Positions 7,387-20,286 are shown, counted from the stretch's first letter. The stretch is 64,000 nucleotides of DNA from Nocardia vulneris (GCF_001613425.1 NZ_BDCI01000013.1:124001-188000), one strand, 5' to 3'. Notes: a model not told the origin generated them from the letters alone. A program made the numbers and translations.

Positions 7387-9348
7387 TTGCTGACCAGCGG
7401 GGAGGTGTTCGCCGGGTTCACCATCGAGAAAATGCTCGGGCAAGGCGGTATGGGATCGGTCTATCTGGCCCGACATCCCAGGCTGCCCCGGCAGACCGCG
7501 CTGAAACTCCTCAACCGCGAGCTGTTCACCGACGTCGAGGTGCGCGCCCGGTTCGAGCGCGAGGCCGACCTGGCCGCGCAGCTCGATCATCCGAACATCG
7601 TCCAGGTGTACGACCGCGGCACCGAGGACGATCAGCTGTGGATCTCCATGCAGTACGTCGACGGCGTCGATGCCGCCACGGTCAACCCGCAGAACCTGCC
7701 GCCGGAGCGGGCGGTGCAGATCATCGAAGGTGTCGCCGACGCACTGGATTACGCGCACGGCATGGGCGTGCTGCACCGCGACGTGAAGCCCGCGAACATC
7801 ATGCTGGCCCGGTCCGGCGGCGGAAACCGCGAGCGGGTGTTCCTCACCGACTTCGGCATCGCCCGGCTGCGTGAGGATTCCACCCACTTGACACAGACCG
7901 GGATGTTCACCGCGACGCTGGCCTACGCCTCGCCGGAACAGATGACCGGCGCGCACCTCGATCACCGCTCCGACCAATACTCCCTGGCCTGCGCGCTGTA
8001 TTGGCTGCTGACCGGGATCGCGCCGTTCGACGCGCCCGCGCCCGCCGACATCATCCGTGGCCATCTGCAACTGCCGCCGCCGTCGGCCGCGGCCCGCCGG
8101 GCCGGCCTGTCCCCGGCGCTGGACCCGGTGATCGCGGTGGCGATGGCGAAGCGACCCGATCACCGCTTCGCCTCCTGCGCCGATTTCGCCGCGGCCGCAA
8201 GGCAAGCGCTCAGCGGCCAGGTTCCGCCGCTGCCGTACACCCCGGCGCCGACCGTAATCGCCCAGCCGCCGCAGAGCCAGGGTGCGTATCAGGCGGCGCC
8301 GCCGAACCAGGGCACGTATCAGGCGGCACCGAGTCAAGGCGCGTACCAGGCGGCGCCGACCTATGTGCCGCAGGCCGCCGCGGCCGGCTCGGTCGAGTGG
8401 AAGCAGTACGGACCGAGTTCCCCTGCGGGACAGCAGTTCTCCGCCACCGGCTATGTGGACGCGCCGCCCAGCGCCGGTACGCCGTACCCGTCCGGCGGAT
8501 ACCAGGACGCCGCGTCCGGTGCTGCCCAGCAATACTCCGGCGGCTATCCGGACGCACCGCCCACTCCCGGTGCCGGACAGTCCTTTCCGGGCGGCGGCGG
8601 GTACGGTCCGCCGAATTCCGGTGCCGGGCAGTCGTTCCCGCCGCCGATGGCTTACGCACCCGCCACCGGCTATCCGATGCCGCCGCAACGCCGCTCGAAC
8701 ACGGCCCTCATCGTGGTGATCGCGCTGATCGTCATCGTCGTGCTGGTCGTCGCCGGGGTGGTGATCGCCCAGGTGACCTCGTCGGATTCGTCGTCGCCGA
8801 GCGATCCGGGCCGGCCGCCCGCTGCCGCCGCCTCGACTGACGCCGACGCCTTGGCCAAGGCGTTCCCGAAGATCCTGCCGCAGGGTGTCGACACCAAATA
8901 CGGGGTGGGCAGCGGCAAGGGCTACCAGGACAAGACCTGCTTCCTCGGCACCGGCAAAGCGGGCAAGAAGGTGTCCAGCGAGGACGGCGTGCCCGACTTC
9001 GCGAACTGGGAGACGGCCTGGAACTGCTGGGGCGTGCCGATCGACCAGCCCGACTTCACCGCGATCGCGTTCAAGAGCGCCGAGGACGCGCAAGCCGCGG
9101 CCCGCGCGCTGCCGTCGAACACCAAGGCGAGCGAGTCCGCCAACGGCAAGCAGTACACGACCTACCGGTGGCAGAAGAAGGACAGCGGTCTGCCGGACGG
9201 GTACCTGGTGGTGAGCTTCGAGAACGATCCGGCCCGGGCCAATTATCTGTTCTTCGCGCAGGTATCGATCACCGACAGCCTGCCGGATTCCGGCTTCGGT
9301 CTGACCCAGCAGAAGTTCAAGGCCTGGTTCACCAGTCTGCCGCTGTAG
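7387..9348 (+). CDS. Transmembrane Ser/Thr protein kinase (PknD/PknF-like)
   Basis: A 653-residue Hanks-type kinase. The kinase domain spans about residues 9-280, with the Gly loop LGQGGMGSVYLARH, catalytic HRDVKPANI and DFGIAR, and the SPEQ form of the APE motif. A Gln/Ala/Pro-rich linker follows with repeated GAYQAAP, then a single membrane helix at about 439-463 (TALIVVIALIVIVVLVVAGV) and an extracellular domain of roughly 180 residues with no PASTA repeat. That domain differs from the one shared by the other two kinases here. The TTG start at 7387 follows the good Shine-Dalgarno sequence GGAAGGGA. The gene is divergent from the lipoprotein gene to its left and convergent with the ABC permease (9-base gap). 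Confidence 0.92.
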   Translation: MLTSGEVFAGFTIEKMLGQGGMGSVYLARHPRLPRQTALKLLNRELFTDVEVRARFEREADLAAQLDHPNIVQVYDRGTEDDQLWISMQYVDGVDAATVNPQNLPPERAVQIIEGVADALDYAHGMGVLHRDVKPANIMLARSGGGNRERVFLTDFGIARLREDSTHLTQTGMFTATLAYASPEQMTGAHLDHRSDQYSLACALYWLLTGIAPFDAPAPADIIRGHLQLPPPSAAARRAGLSPALDPVIAVAMAKRPDHRFASCADFAAAARQALSGQVPPLPYTPAPTVIAQPPQSQGAYQAAPPNQGTYQAAPSQGAYQAAPTYVPQAAAAGSVEWKQYGPSSPAGQQFSATGYVDAPPSAGTPYPSGGYQDAASGAAQQYSGGYPDAPPTPGAGQSFPGGGGYGPPNSGAGQSFPPPMAYAPATGYPMPPQRRSNTALIVVIALIVIVVLVVAGVVIAQVTSSDSSSPSDPGRPPAAAASTDADALAKAFPKILPQGVDTKYGVGSGKGYQDKTCFLGTGKAGKKVSSEDGVPDFANWETAWNCWGVPIDQPDFTAIAFKSAEDAQAAARALPSNTKASESANGKQYTTYRWQKKDSGLPDGYLVVSFENDPARANYLFFAQVSITDSLPDSGFGLTQQKFKAWFTSLPL

Positions 9349-9357
9349 CAGCAGAAT

Positions 9358-11846
9358 TCAGTCGACCGCCAGCGCGGCCACGATCGGCAGCCGGGCCGCG
9401 CGCAGGGCGGGCGGAATCGAGCCGAGCAGGGCCAGTACGAGCGCGGCCGCGCCGTAGGCCAGCAGGATCGGGCGCGGCTGGTAGGTGACGTCGATGGTCA
9501 GTGCGTGCGCGATGGCGACGGTGGCCAGGTACTGCACGGCCAGGCCGACGACGAGACCGAGTGCGGCGCCGACCAATCCGATCCCGGCGGCCTCAGCGAG
9601 CACCGAGCGCATCAGGAAGCCGCGATTCGTGCCCATCGCCCGCAGGACGCCCAACTCTCTGCGGCGCTCGAGCACGGACAGCATCAAGGTGTTCAACAGT
9701 GCCACCGTGGCCACGAGCACCACGATCCACAGGATCGCGTTGCTCATCGCCGAGCCCTGCCGGATGCTGGATGCCGCGGCGACAACGGTATTCGGCCCGG
9801 TGTCCACGTGGATCTGCGGCGGGACCACCTGCCGGATCGCGGCCAGCACGGCCGCGCGATCCGCGCCGGGCGCGATGTTCGCGGTCACGATCGTCTCGCC
9901 GGGTCGCTCGTACCACCGGCGCAGCAGGTCGAGGTCCATCATGACCACGCCCGCGATCGCCGAGAAGTACGGAATCACTTGCAGCACGGTCACCGTGTGC
10001 GCGCCGGTCGGGGTCGGCAGCGTCAGCTGGGACCCGACGCCCACGCCGAGATCCCGGGCGATGTCCCGGGAGATCGCGACCCCGTCCCCGGCGGACAGGC
10101 GGGCGGCCGCGGTCGCGTCCAGCATGTGCATCCGGGTCTCGCGCGCGTCGGGCGGAAAGCCTTGCAGCATCACCCGTCCGGCGCCGAGGGTGGCGAAGGC
10201 CATCTGCGCCGGGCTCACCGACCGGACGCCCGGGACCGCGGCGATCCGATCCGTCAACCCGGCGGGCAGCAAAGGGCCGGTGGGGAACTGGGCCATGGAC
10301 GCGGGACTGACGTAGACGTCGTTCTTCGCCAGATCCTGGAACGTGGTGGTGGCGGAGTCGACCATGTTGGTCGTCGCGCCACCCATCGATACCGTGGCGG
10401 CCACGCCGATCAGGACGGTCATCACGGTGGCCCAGACCCGCCGCGGTGCGCGCTCCAACGTGGTCGCGCCGAGGGCGCCGGCCGCGCCGAACATGCGCGC
10501 GGTCGCCGCGGCGCACCGGACGATCGGGCCGATCGCGGCGAAGCAGAGCACGACGGCCGCGATGATCGCGGTCGAGACGGCGCCGAGCGAGTAACGGCCC
10601 AGGTCGATTTCGGCGACCCCCACCGAGCAGGCCACCAGCGCGAGCCCGAGTACCACTGCGGCCCAACGCAACGCGGCGCTCGCGGTATCGGCCCGGCCGA
10701 CACCCACCGGAACCAGCGCTTCGATCGGCTCCACCTTGTACACCTGCCGCGCGGCAATGCCCGCCGCGAGCACGCTGGCGAGGACGCACGCCGCGATCGC
10801 GAACGGCACGGCGTAACCCGGCACGAGGTACTCGGTGCGCGCCTCCACCGACGACATCACCGCGGCGGGAAGTTGTCCGATCGCGATGCGGCCCATGAAG
10901 ATACCGATGACCGCGCCGACCGCGCCGCCGCACAGCCCGAGCAGCGCGGCCTCGGCCAGCAGATCCCGCACCATCGGCCCGCGCTTGCCGCCGAGGGCGC
11001 GCAGCAGCGAGAGCATCGGCCTGCGCTGCGCGATCGCCATGCTCATCGCGTTGTAGATGAGGAACGCCGAAACGATCAGCGCCGCAGCCGAAGCCATCGT
11101 GGTCGAGTAGCGCACGAGCTGGATCGCGCCGCCCGCCTGCGCGGTGCGCAGGCTCGGTTCGGCGACCACCGCGCGACCGTCGACCGCCGCGGTGAGTTCG
11201 GTGCGCAGCGTGGCCACCGAGGCGCCCGGCGCGGGGATGATCTGGATCGAGTCGAGCCGACCCTGCCGCTCGGTCAGCTGCTGCGCGAGCCCGAGCGGCG
11301 CGGCGACCAGATGACCACCGTTGAGCCGCTTCGAGGTCTGCTGATCGAGCACGCCCGCGACGGTGACGGTGGCCGAACCCAGCGTGAACTTTTCGCCCTC
11401 GCGGTGCCCCATCGCCGCACCGACCAGAACGCCGTTGGGTACCGAGAGCAGTTTGCCCGTCTGCGCGGCCAGCGGCCCGGCCAACTCGCTGCCCAATGCG
11501 CTGATGTTCTGATCGGCGCCGATCAGCAGCGCGCGGTCCGCGCCCGCGCCGATCTGCGCCCGCAGCATCGGCACCGCCTTGTCCACGCCGGGCGTGTTCG
11601 CGATCCGTGGCAGCAGTTGCTGATCGAAGCCCGCGTCGGTGACACCGGTGACCTCGAGCGCCGCCCGCCCGCCGAGGCTTTCCGTGAGCCGCTGCACCGA
11701 TCCGGTGACCGAACCGGAGATGCTCAGCACCGCGACCAGCAGACCCGCCGAGACTCCCATCACCACCAGCGACATCATGGTGCGCCCGCGGTGGGCGAGG
11801 AGTTCACCGATATTGAACAGCCGCAGGCGATCCCAGGCGGCGCCGA

Positions 11847-11850
<4 letters not shown>
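9358..11850 (-). CDS. ABC transporter permease, FtsX/MacB-like
   Basis: The 830-residue membrane protein has two FtsX-like halves. An N-terminal helix (RTMMSLVVMGVSAGLLVAVLSISGS) leads into a large extracytoplasmic region, then three helices with the conserved MLSLLRALGGKRG turn. The same order repeats, ending with LGVLRAMGTNRGFLMRSVLAEA and final helices. This double-FtsX form is typical of MacB/LolC-type exporters of lipids, peptides or lipoproteins. It overlaps the ATPase gene by 4 bases and forms a complete ABC unit with it. Substrate unknown; the genes around it suggest envelope maintenance or antimicrobial efflux. Confidence 0.92.
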
Positions 11851-12554
<704 letters not shown>

Positions 12555-12786
12555 CGCTGCCCCCCGCTGTGGTCTATCGGTCACCAATTGTTCGTCTCTC
12601 GTCGTGCTAGCGAGCCATGGCTTCTGATCTTCCCAGGACATGAGCCTCGCCTTCCGTGCGACGACGCATTTCACGCTACGGAGCGCACGTGGGCCTGTCT
12701 TCGTGCCAGGGACCCGAATCGATCTCCGACCACGGTAGGAGAAACGGACCGCTCGGGGAACGATGTATCGCCCGGTATCGGGCGGT

Positions 12787-12792
12787 TAGCCT
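12787..12792 (+). promoter_or_regulatory. -10 box of a leaderless promoter (second histidine kinase)
   Basis: TAGCCT stands 6 bases before the ATG at 12799 with no Shine-Dalgarno sequence, matching the leaderless pattern. The 12555-12798 gap between the divergent ABC operon and this kinase holds both promoters and no gene I can support. Confidence 0.45.
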
Positions 12793-12798
12793 TACCGC

Positions 12799-14124
12799 AT
12801 GGGTGTGATCGGCGTCGCCGCGCCGGCCGGTGAGCCGGGGCGGGCGACCCGCGCGCGGCGCCGGGTGGCGCTGGGCTGGCGGCAGTCCAGGGCGCGGATC
12901 GCCGAATTCGTTCGAGAACCCGTCACCTCGTTTCAACGCCGGGTCGAGGAACTGCCGTTCGACTACCCGCCCTCGGTCATCGTGGCCGTGGATCTGTCGC
13001 TGTTCGTCGTCGCCGTCGCGGCGGCAATCCAGCGGCACAGCTACTTCCCGACCGTCCTGCCGATCATCGCGGTGCTGCTGACCGCCGCGTTCGGCCCGAT
13101 GTACGCCTTCCTCGGGGTGATGCCGCGGCCGCTGACGCTCGGCCTGCTCGCCATGATCGCCGAGGCGCTGTTCCTGCTCCAGCCGGTCTCACCCGACCTC
13201 GCGCCGTTCGTACTGGTGGCCGCGGCGGGTGAGGTGGCGGCGATCGCGCCGAAATGGGTCAGCGTCCCGATCACCCTCGCGATGATGCTCGAACTGGTCG
13301 TGTTCGACCTGTATCGGGATATGGCACAGGGCTTGCCGACCTACGTGGTCGCCGTCGCGTTCGGCTGGATGGCCGGGCTGATGCTGCAATACCAACGCCG
13401 CTCGCTCTATCAGGAGCGCGGCTATCAGGACATTCGCGCGGCCCAGGCGGCCGACGAAGAACGCCGCCGGATCGCCCGCGAGGTGCACGACGTGATCGCG
13501 CACTCGCTGAGCATCACCCTGCTGCACATCACCGCGGCCCGGCACGCGCTGCGCACCGACCGCGATGTCGACGAGGCGGTGGAGGCGCTCACCGAAGCCG
13601 AGCAACTCGGTCGTCAGGCCATGGCCGATATCCGGCGCACCGTCGGGCTGCTCGATGCGCGACCGTCGAAGCTGGTGCCCGAGCCGACCGTGCAGGACAT
13701 CGAGGCGCTGGTCGGCGATTTCGCACGCGCGGGTCTGGACGCGAAGTACCGGTGCACCGACGATCTGCGCGTGGTCTCGCCCGCGGTCGGTCTCGCGCTC
13801 TATCGGATCGGCCAGGAATCGCTGGCCAATGTCGTCAAGCACGCGCCGAGCAGTACGGCGACCGTGCGGGTGACGGTCGACGGCACGGCGGTCGCGCTGA
13901 CCGTCGACAACAGCTTGCCGGTCGGCTTACCCGCCCAGCTCGGCACCGGCATGGGTCTGTCCGGGATGCGGCAGCGGGCCGAACTGCTCGGTGGCGAGCT
14001 GATCGCGGGTCCGTGCGCGCAGGGTTGGTCGGTGCGGGCCGCCATCCCGCTCGCGCCCACCCGCGGCGGCATGTTCTGCACGGTGTGGGAGCCGAACTCC
14101 CGCCGGACCCAGGAGGGTATGTGA
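12799..14124 (+). CDS. Sensor histidine kinase, NarL/DesK-type (HisKA_3)
   Basis: A 441-residue kinase. A cytoplasmic N-terminus of about 70 residues precedes several membrane segments (VIVAVDLSLFVVAVAAAIQ to about residue 205). A linker leads to the HisKA_3 box REVHDVIAHSLS with phospho-acceptor His230, and the ATPase domain ends in GTGMGLSGMRQRAELLGGEL. There is no large sensor domain, so it belongs to the intramembrane-sensing class. It overlaps the response regulator gene by 4 bases (GTGA). The divergent position beside the MacB-like exporter suggests that the pair regulates that exporter; this is inference from context. Confidence 0.92.
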   Translation: MGVIGVAAPAGEPGRATRARRRVALGWRQSRARIAEFVREPVTSFQRRVEELPFDYPPSVIVAVDLSLFVVAVAAAIQRHSYFPTVLPIIAVLLTAAFGPMYAFLGVMPRPLTLGLLAMIAEALFLLQPVSPDLAPFVLVAAAGEVAAIAPKWVSVPITLAMMLELVVFDLYRDMAQGLPTYVVAVAFGWMAGLMLQYQRRSLYQERGYQDIRAAQAADEERRRIAREVHDVIAHSLSITLLHITAARHALRTDRDVDEAVEALTEAEQLGRQAMADIRRTVGLLDARPSKLVPEPTVQDIEALVGDFARAGLDAKYRCTDDLRVVSPAVGLALYRIGQESLANVVKHAPSSTATVRVTVDGTAVALTVDNSLPVGLPAQLGTGMGLSGMRQRAELLGGELIAGPCAQGWSVRAAIPLAPTRGGMFCTVWEPNSRRTQEGM

Positions 14125-14816
14125 CAGCGGCATCGCCCGCGGGCGCCGAGGACGCGGTGACCGTTCTGGTGGTCGACGACCAGGAACTGGTCCGCGGCGG
14201 CTTGCGCCGGATCCTGCGCAGGCGCGACGGGTTCGTGGTCAGCGAATGCGCCGACGGCGACGAGGTGCTCGCCGCCGTCGCCGCCGAACGGCCCGACGTG
14301 GTGCTGATGGACCTGCGCATGAAACGGGTCGGCGGCATCGACGCCACCCGCATCCTGCGCGCCCGCGACGGCGCACCGCCGGTGCTGGTGCTGACCACCT
14401 TCGACGACGATCAGCTGCTCTCCGGTGCGCTACGCGCGGGCGCGGCGGGCTTCATCCTCAAGGATTCGCCGGCCGAGGATCTGATCCGCGCGGTGCGGAC
14501 CGTCGCGGGCGGCGGCGCCTGGCTCGACCCGTCGGTCACCGAGCGGGTGCTCTCGACCTATCGCCGGATCCGGCCGAGCCCGACGCGGTCCGGCGCCCGG
14601 CTCGCCGAGCTGACCGCGCGCGAGTACGAGGTGCTCGAGCTGATCGGCCGCGGCCGGGTGAACGCCGAAATCGCCCGCGAACTCGGCATCTCGGAAGTGA
14701 CGGTGAAAAGCCATGTCGGGCACATATTCGGCAAGCTGGAGCTGCGCGATCGGGCCGCGGCGATCGTCTTTGCGTTTGACCACGGGGTGGTGACACCCGG
14801 AGAATCCACTCTTTGA
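14121..14816 (+). CDS. Response regulator, NarL/FixJ family
   Basis: A 231-residue regulator with a receiver domain (VTVLVVDDQELVRGG; Asp64 in VLMDLRMKRVGG; Lys in FILKDSPAED) and a LuxR helix-turn-helix (LTAREYEVLELIGRGRVNAEI, VKSHVGHIFGKL). The GTG at 14121 is supported by AGGAGG at 14111 and by the GTGA overlap with the kinase stop codon. The frame stays open far upstream to 13254, but that part lies inside the kinase gene. It is the cognate partner of the preceding kinase. The next gene, a Ser/Thr kinase, starts about 60 bases downstream. Confidence 0.94.
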   Translation: MTAASPAGAEDAVTVLVVDDQELVRGGLRRILRRRDGFVVSECADGDEVLAAVAAERPDVVLMDLRMKRVGGIDATRILRARDGAPPVLVLTTFDDDQLLSGALRAGAAGFILKDSPAEDLIRAVRTVAGGGAWLDPSVTERVLSTYRRIRPSPTRSGARLAELTAREYEVLELIGRGRVNAEIARELGISEVTVKSHVGHIFGKLELRDRAAAIVFAFDHGVVTPGESTL

Positions 14817-14877
14817 CGGGCAAGGTCACGAGATCATAAACGTGCACTCCTGGCCCGGGATGTGGAGGATTGACGGG

Positions 14878-17535
14878 GTGGAGTCACCTGGACCGAGAAC
14901 CGGCACACGGTTCGGGCCGTACGAATTGCGATCACTGCTGGGCAAGGGGGGCATGGGCGAGGTCTACGAGGCCTATGACACGGTGAAGAACCGGACGGTG
15001 GCGGTCAAGCTGCTGCACGAGGAACTCGCCGGCGACCCCGTGTACCAGGTGCGCTTCCGGCGCGAATCGCAGGCGGCCGCGCGGGTGGCCGAACCGCACA
15101 TCATTCCGATCCACGACTGGGGCGTGATCGACGGTGTGCTGTTCATCGACATGCAGCTGATATCGGGCGTCGACCTGCGCACGCTGTTGCGCAGCGAGGG
15201 ACCGCTGACCCCGGTGCGCGCGGTGGGCATCATCGAGCAGATCGCGTCGGCGCTGGACGCCGCGCACGCGGGCGGCCTGGTGCATCGCGACGTGAAACCC
15301 GCGAACATCTTGGTCACCGAGGCCGATCACGCCTACCTCGCCGATTTCGGCATCGCACATACCCAGGGTGACAGCGCCGTCACGGTCGTCGGCATGGCGG
15401 TCGGCTCCTACATCTACATGGCGCCCGAACGGTTCGACGTCGCCGAGATCACCGGCCGCGCCGACATCTATTCGCTGGCCTGCGTGCTGCACGAATGCCT
15501 GACCGGCGCCAGCCCGTTCCCCGCCGCCAGCATGAACGTGCTCATCCGCTCGCACCTCGCCGATTCGCCGCCGCGCGCGAGCGCGCAGCAGGCCGGCATT
15601 CCGGCCGGATTCGACGCGGTGATCAGCCGCGGCATGGCCAAGGATCCGGCCGATCGCTGGCCGAGCGCGTCCGAGATGGCCGCGGCCGCGCGCGCCGCGC
15701 TCACCACCGCGCCGCCGACCGGGCCGATGCTCGTCGTCCGCGCGCCCGCGCAGAATCGCGGCGCGGTGCCGCCGGAGTCGACCGGGGAGATCTCGGCGGT
15801 GATCCTGCCGAGCGCGCCGACGGTGGTGCGGCCGACCGAAATCCAGTTCACCACGCTGTCGGAGCAGGAGCCGGTGGCGCCGCTCGGCCCGCCCCCGCGC
15901 TGGACGCCGGACCAGGCGCTCCCGCCGATGCGCCCGTTCCCGGACGCCCACCTGTACACCGACCAGGGCGCAGCGCAAGGCTATTCGGCCCCGCAAGGGT
16001 TCGCCGCACAGCCGGGCCCGCCGGAATACCCGGATCGCCCCGATACTCCTCGCTACCCGGAGCAGCCCGGTCCCCAGGGATCCTCAGCGCAGCGTGGTTA
16101 CCCGGACCCTTCCCGCGCGCAGGGATATCCGGCGCAGTCGAACGCGACGGGACACCCGGAAGAATCCGGCCCGCCCAGTTTCCCGACACACTCCGGCAAT
16201 CCGGACTACCCGGCGCAACCCGGTGCCTCGAGGTTCGCCGAAGATGCTGCCGCGCAGGATTATGCAGAACGGTCCGGTGGGCCGGGCTTCGCCGACGACT
16301 CCGCCGCGCAGGCCTACCCGGAACGGTCCGGTAGGCCGGGCTTCGCCGAGGACCCTGCCGCGCAGGGCTATTCGGGACCGCCCGGCGGAGCGGGGTTTAC
16401 TGACGACTCTGCCGCGCAGGGCTATTCGGAGCGGTCCGGCTCGGCGGGGTATGCCGAGCACCAGGCGTATTCGGCGCAATCCGATGGGCCGGATTATCCG
16501 GGCCAGGGTGGGGCGCAAGGGCATTCGGGTTCCCGATACGACGCGGATTACGGTCCGCTGGGCGCTGCCGCACAGGGTGGTGGGCAAGAATATTCGGAAC
16601 AGTCGGATCCGCGCGGGTATCCCGATCAGCCCGGCCCACAGGCGTATTCGGCGCATCCGGGTGCGCAGGCGTACTCCGCCGACGAACCGTTCGTGGGCGG
16701 ACAGGCGTATTCGGACGCCCCGTCCTACGCGACGCGGAAGTTCCCGGACGCGCCCGGCTATCCCGCGCCGGGCCAGGCGGAAGACTACCCGGCCGACCAT
16801 GCGCCGACCCAGGCTTATTCGGCCCCTGCTGCCTACTCCGCCGCGGACCCGTATGCGAGTCCGGACGAATACGGTGGTCCCGCAGCGTATTCCGAGCCGG
16901 GCAGTCATGCGCGCGCCGACTATCCGCCGCAGAGCAATTACGCGAGTCAGCGGGATTACGGCGATCCGGGCTACGCCGACGACTACGACGAGTATGACGA
17001 CGACCAGTACGCCCCGCCCGCGAAGGGCCGCTCCATCGTGCTGCCCATCCTGATCGCAGTGGCCACCATCGTGGTGATCTCGGTCGGCGGTGTGGTGGGC
17101 TGGCAGGTGTTCGGCTCGGGCACCGGGCAACCGAAGACGACATCAGATCAGCAGGCGGTCGCCCCCGGGCCGTCGACGAGTGCCCCGGCCCCGGCGCCGG
17201 CGACCTCGTCCACGCCGCCGGTGACGACCACACCGACCAAACCGGGCGCGGTCACGCTGCCCGCCGGTGCGAAGCCGTGCAACCAGGGCACACCGGTGCA
17301 GGGCGCGTTCACCCAGTCGGCCACCGGCTCCGCCGTGACGAGTTGCCAGTTCGCCGAGGAAGTCCGGCGGGCCTACGCCGAAATGAATACCGCGCAAGGC
17401 GGTTCGCGCGATGCGCCGCGCACAGTCGTGGCGACCAGCCCGGTCACCGGCCGGGCCTACACGATGAGTTGCCGCAGCGAGGGCCAGTTGGTCACGTGCA
17501 GCGGCGGTGAAAACGCGGTGGTGTATGTATATTGA
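14878..17535 (+). CDS. Transmembrane Ser/Thr kinase with long Gln/Tyr/Pro/Gly repeat linker
   Basis: The 885-residue protein has an N-terminal Hanks-type kinase (Gly loop LGKGGMGEVYEAYD, HRDVKPANI, ADFGIAH, MAPERF) to about residue 275. Some 440 residues of disordered, Tyr/Gln/Gly/Pro-rich sequence follow, then a single membrane helix at about 719-742. The extracellular domain of about 80 residues has four cysteines (CNQG, SCQFAEEVRRAY, YTMSC, VTCSGG) and ends in NAVVYVY. There are no PASTA repeats. The GTG at 14878 follows GTGGAGG, as in the paralogue at 18.5 kb; an ATG at 14842 is in frame but lacks this support. The linker is far longer than in the other two kinases. Confidence 0.9.
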   Translation: MESPGPRTGTRFGPYELRSLLGKGGMGEVYEAYDTVKNRTVAVKLLHEELAGDPVYQVRFRRESQAAARVAEPHIIPIHDWGVIDGVLFIDMQLISGVDLRTLLRSEGPLTPVRAVGIIEQIASALDAAHAGGLVHRDVKPANILVTEADHAYLADFGIAHTQGDSAVTVVGMAVGSYIYMAPERFDVAEITGRADIYSLACVLHECLTGASPFPAASMNVLIRSHLADSPPRASAQQAGIPAGFDAVISRGMAKDPADRWPSASEMAAAARAALTTAPPTGPMLVVRAPAQNRGAVPPESTGEISAVILPSAPTVVRPTEIQFTTLSEQEPVAPLGPPPRWTPDQALPPMRPFPDAHLYTDQGAAQGYSAPQGFAAQPGPPEYPDRPDTPRYPEQPGPQGSSAQRGYPDPSRAQGYPAQSNATGHPEESGPPSFPTHSGNPDYPAQPGASRFAEDAAAQDYAERSGGPGFADDSAAQAYPERSGRPGFAEDPAAQGYSGPPGGAGFTDDSAAQGYSERSGSAGYAEHQAYSAQSDGPDYPGQGGAQGHSGSRYDADYGPLGAAAQGGGQEYSEQSDPRGYPDQPGPQAYSAHPGAQAYSADEPFVGGQAYSDAPSYATRKFPDAPGYPAPGQAEDYPADHAPTQAYSAPAAYSAADPYASPDEYGGPAAYSEPGSHARADYPPQSNYASQRDYGDPGYADDYDEYDDDQYAPPAKGRSIVLPILIAVATIVVISVGGVVGWQVFGSGTGQPKTTSDQQAVAPGPSTSAPAPAPATSSTPPVTTTPTKPGAVTLPAGAKPCNQGTPVQGAFTQSATGSAVTSCQFAEEVRRAYAEMNTAQGGSRDAPRTVVATSPVTGRAYTMSCRSEGQLVTCSGGENAVVYVY
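16231..16446 (+). repeat. Four tandem 54-nt units inside the kinase linker
   Basis: Four in-frame 18-residue units follow each other: RFAEDAAAQDYAERSGGP, GFADDSAAQAYPERSGRP, GFAEDPAAQGYSGPPGGA and GFTDDSAAQGYSERSGSA. Weaker copies of the AQxY pattern flank them. The array is probably a recombination-prone spacer between kinase and membrane, and may vary in length between strains. Confidence 0.85.
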
Positions 17536-18415
17536 TCGATTCCGTGCGGCTCGAATGCGAAAAGCGTTGGGCGGCGCGGTATTAGCCATGCTCGTGGTGT
17601 CCGGCTGCGGCACCGGTGCCGAGCAGTCGGCCGCTGAGCAGACCAGCATCACCGAGGCCGCCTCGCACGCGGATCAAAAGGGCCTGTCGATCACCGTGCC
17701 CGGCACGCTGGCGGCCGGGGTCGCCGAGTTGCAGGCCGGGGTCCGCGGGCATCTGGGCATGGCGATGATGCCCGTGGGCGGCGACCAGGTGGTCAGCTTC
17801 GGCGACTGGAGCACCGGGCCCGCCTGGTCGACCATGAAGGTGCCGTTGACGATCGCCGCACTGCGCCGCGATTCCAGCAGTTCCAATTACGCCGCCTCCG
17901 CGGCGATCACGGCCTCCGACAACGCCGCCGCCGACACGCTCTGGCAGTCGCTCGGCAGCGGTCAGGACGCGGCGCAGGCCGTGCAGTCGGTGTTGCGGGA
18001 GGGCGGGGACAGCAAGACCACCGTGCCCGCCACCCGGTCCAGGCCCGAGCATTCGGCGTTCGGTCAGGCGGATTGGTCGCTCACCGAACAGGTCCGCTTC
18101 GCCTCCCGGCTGCCCTGCCTGCCGGCGACCGCGAACGTCATCGACCTGATGGAGCAGGTGCAGCCGAGCCAGCGCTGGGGCCTCGGCGCCTTCTCCGGCG
18201 CGGAGTTCAAGGGCGGCTGGGGCCCGGACCCGAAGGGCGCGTATCTGGTCCGGCAGTTCGGGGTGATCTCGGCGCCGTCCGGGCAGATCGCCGTCGCGTT
18301 CGCCGCGCAGGCGGATTCGGGTGCGTTCTCCGACGGTATGACGATCCTGGACAAGCTGGCCACGCTCATTTCCCAGCACATCGACGAGCTGTCCGGCGGC
18401 ACGTGTCCCGCCTGA
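17525..18415 (+). CDS. Beta-lactamase-fold serine hydrolase lipoprotein (paralogue)
   Basis: The 296-residue product has a basic N-region, a hydrophobic core and the lipobox VSGC, so it is a predicted surface lipoprotein. Motifs are STMK (SxxK), SDN in ASDNAAADTLW, and KGGWG before a final LVRQFGV. Much of the sequence matches the paralogue at 6.2-7.1 kb, including YTAFGQTEW/HSAFGQADW and FASRLPCLP. The ATG at 17525 overlaps the kinase stop by 11 bases; ATG 17555 (MRKALGG) is equally plausible and gives a shorter signal. Sandwiched between two related kinases and co-directional with both, it may belong to the pathway they control. A substrate cannot be assigned. Confidence 0.82.
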   Translation: MYIDRFRAARMRKALGGAVLAMLVVSGCGTGAEQSAAEQTSITEAASHADQKGLSITVPGTLAAGVAELQAGVRGHLGMAMMPVGGDQVVSFGDWSTGPAWSTMKVPLTIAALRRDSSSSNYAASAAITASDNAAADTLWQSLGSGQDAAQAVQSVLREGGDSKTTVPATRSRPEHSAFGQADWSLTEQVRFASRLPCLPATANVIDLMEQVQPSQRWGLGAFSGAEFKGGWGPDPKGAYLVRQFGVISAPSGQIAVAFAAQADSGAFSDGMTILDKLATLISQHIDELSGGTCPA

Positions 18416-18532
18416 TCCGGCGCACTTGACCGGGTAACGGCGACACCCGAGAATCCCGACGTATCGGATGTGGGCCCGGCAGGGCCTACGGTTGTGGTGC
18501 GCCGGGTCGCGCGCGTGAGTGGAGGTAACGGG

Positions 18533-20185
<1,653 letters not shown>

Positions 20186-20286
20186 ATAGCGCGCAGCCGC
20201 CGTCAGGCCGAATCCGCGCACGCTGTTACGCAGGGTTTATGGGGGTCGACCTGCCGCGCGTGGCCGAGCCGGGCAAGATAGCGGCC

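Noticed and set aside
7198..9093. A 631-codon open frame opposite the first Ser/Thr kinase
   Set aside because: Antisense shadow of a gene with clear kinase motifs.
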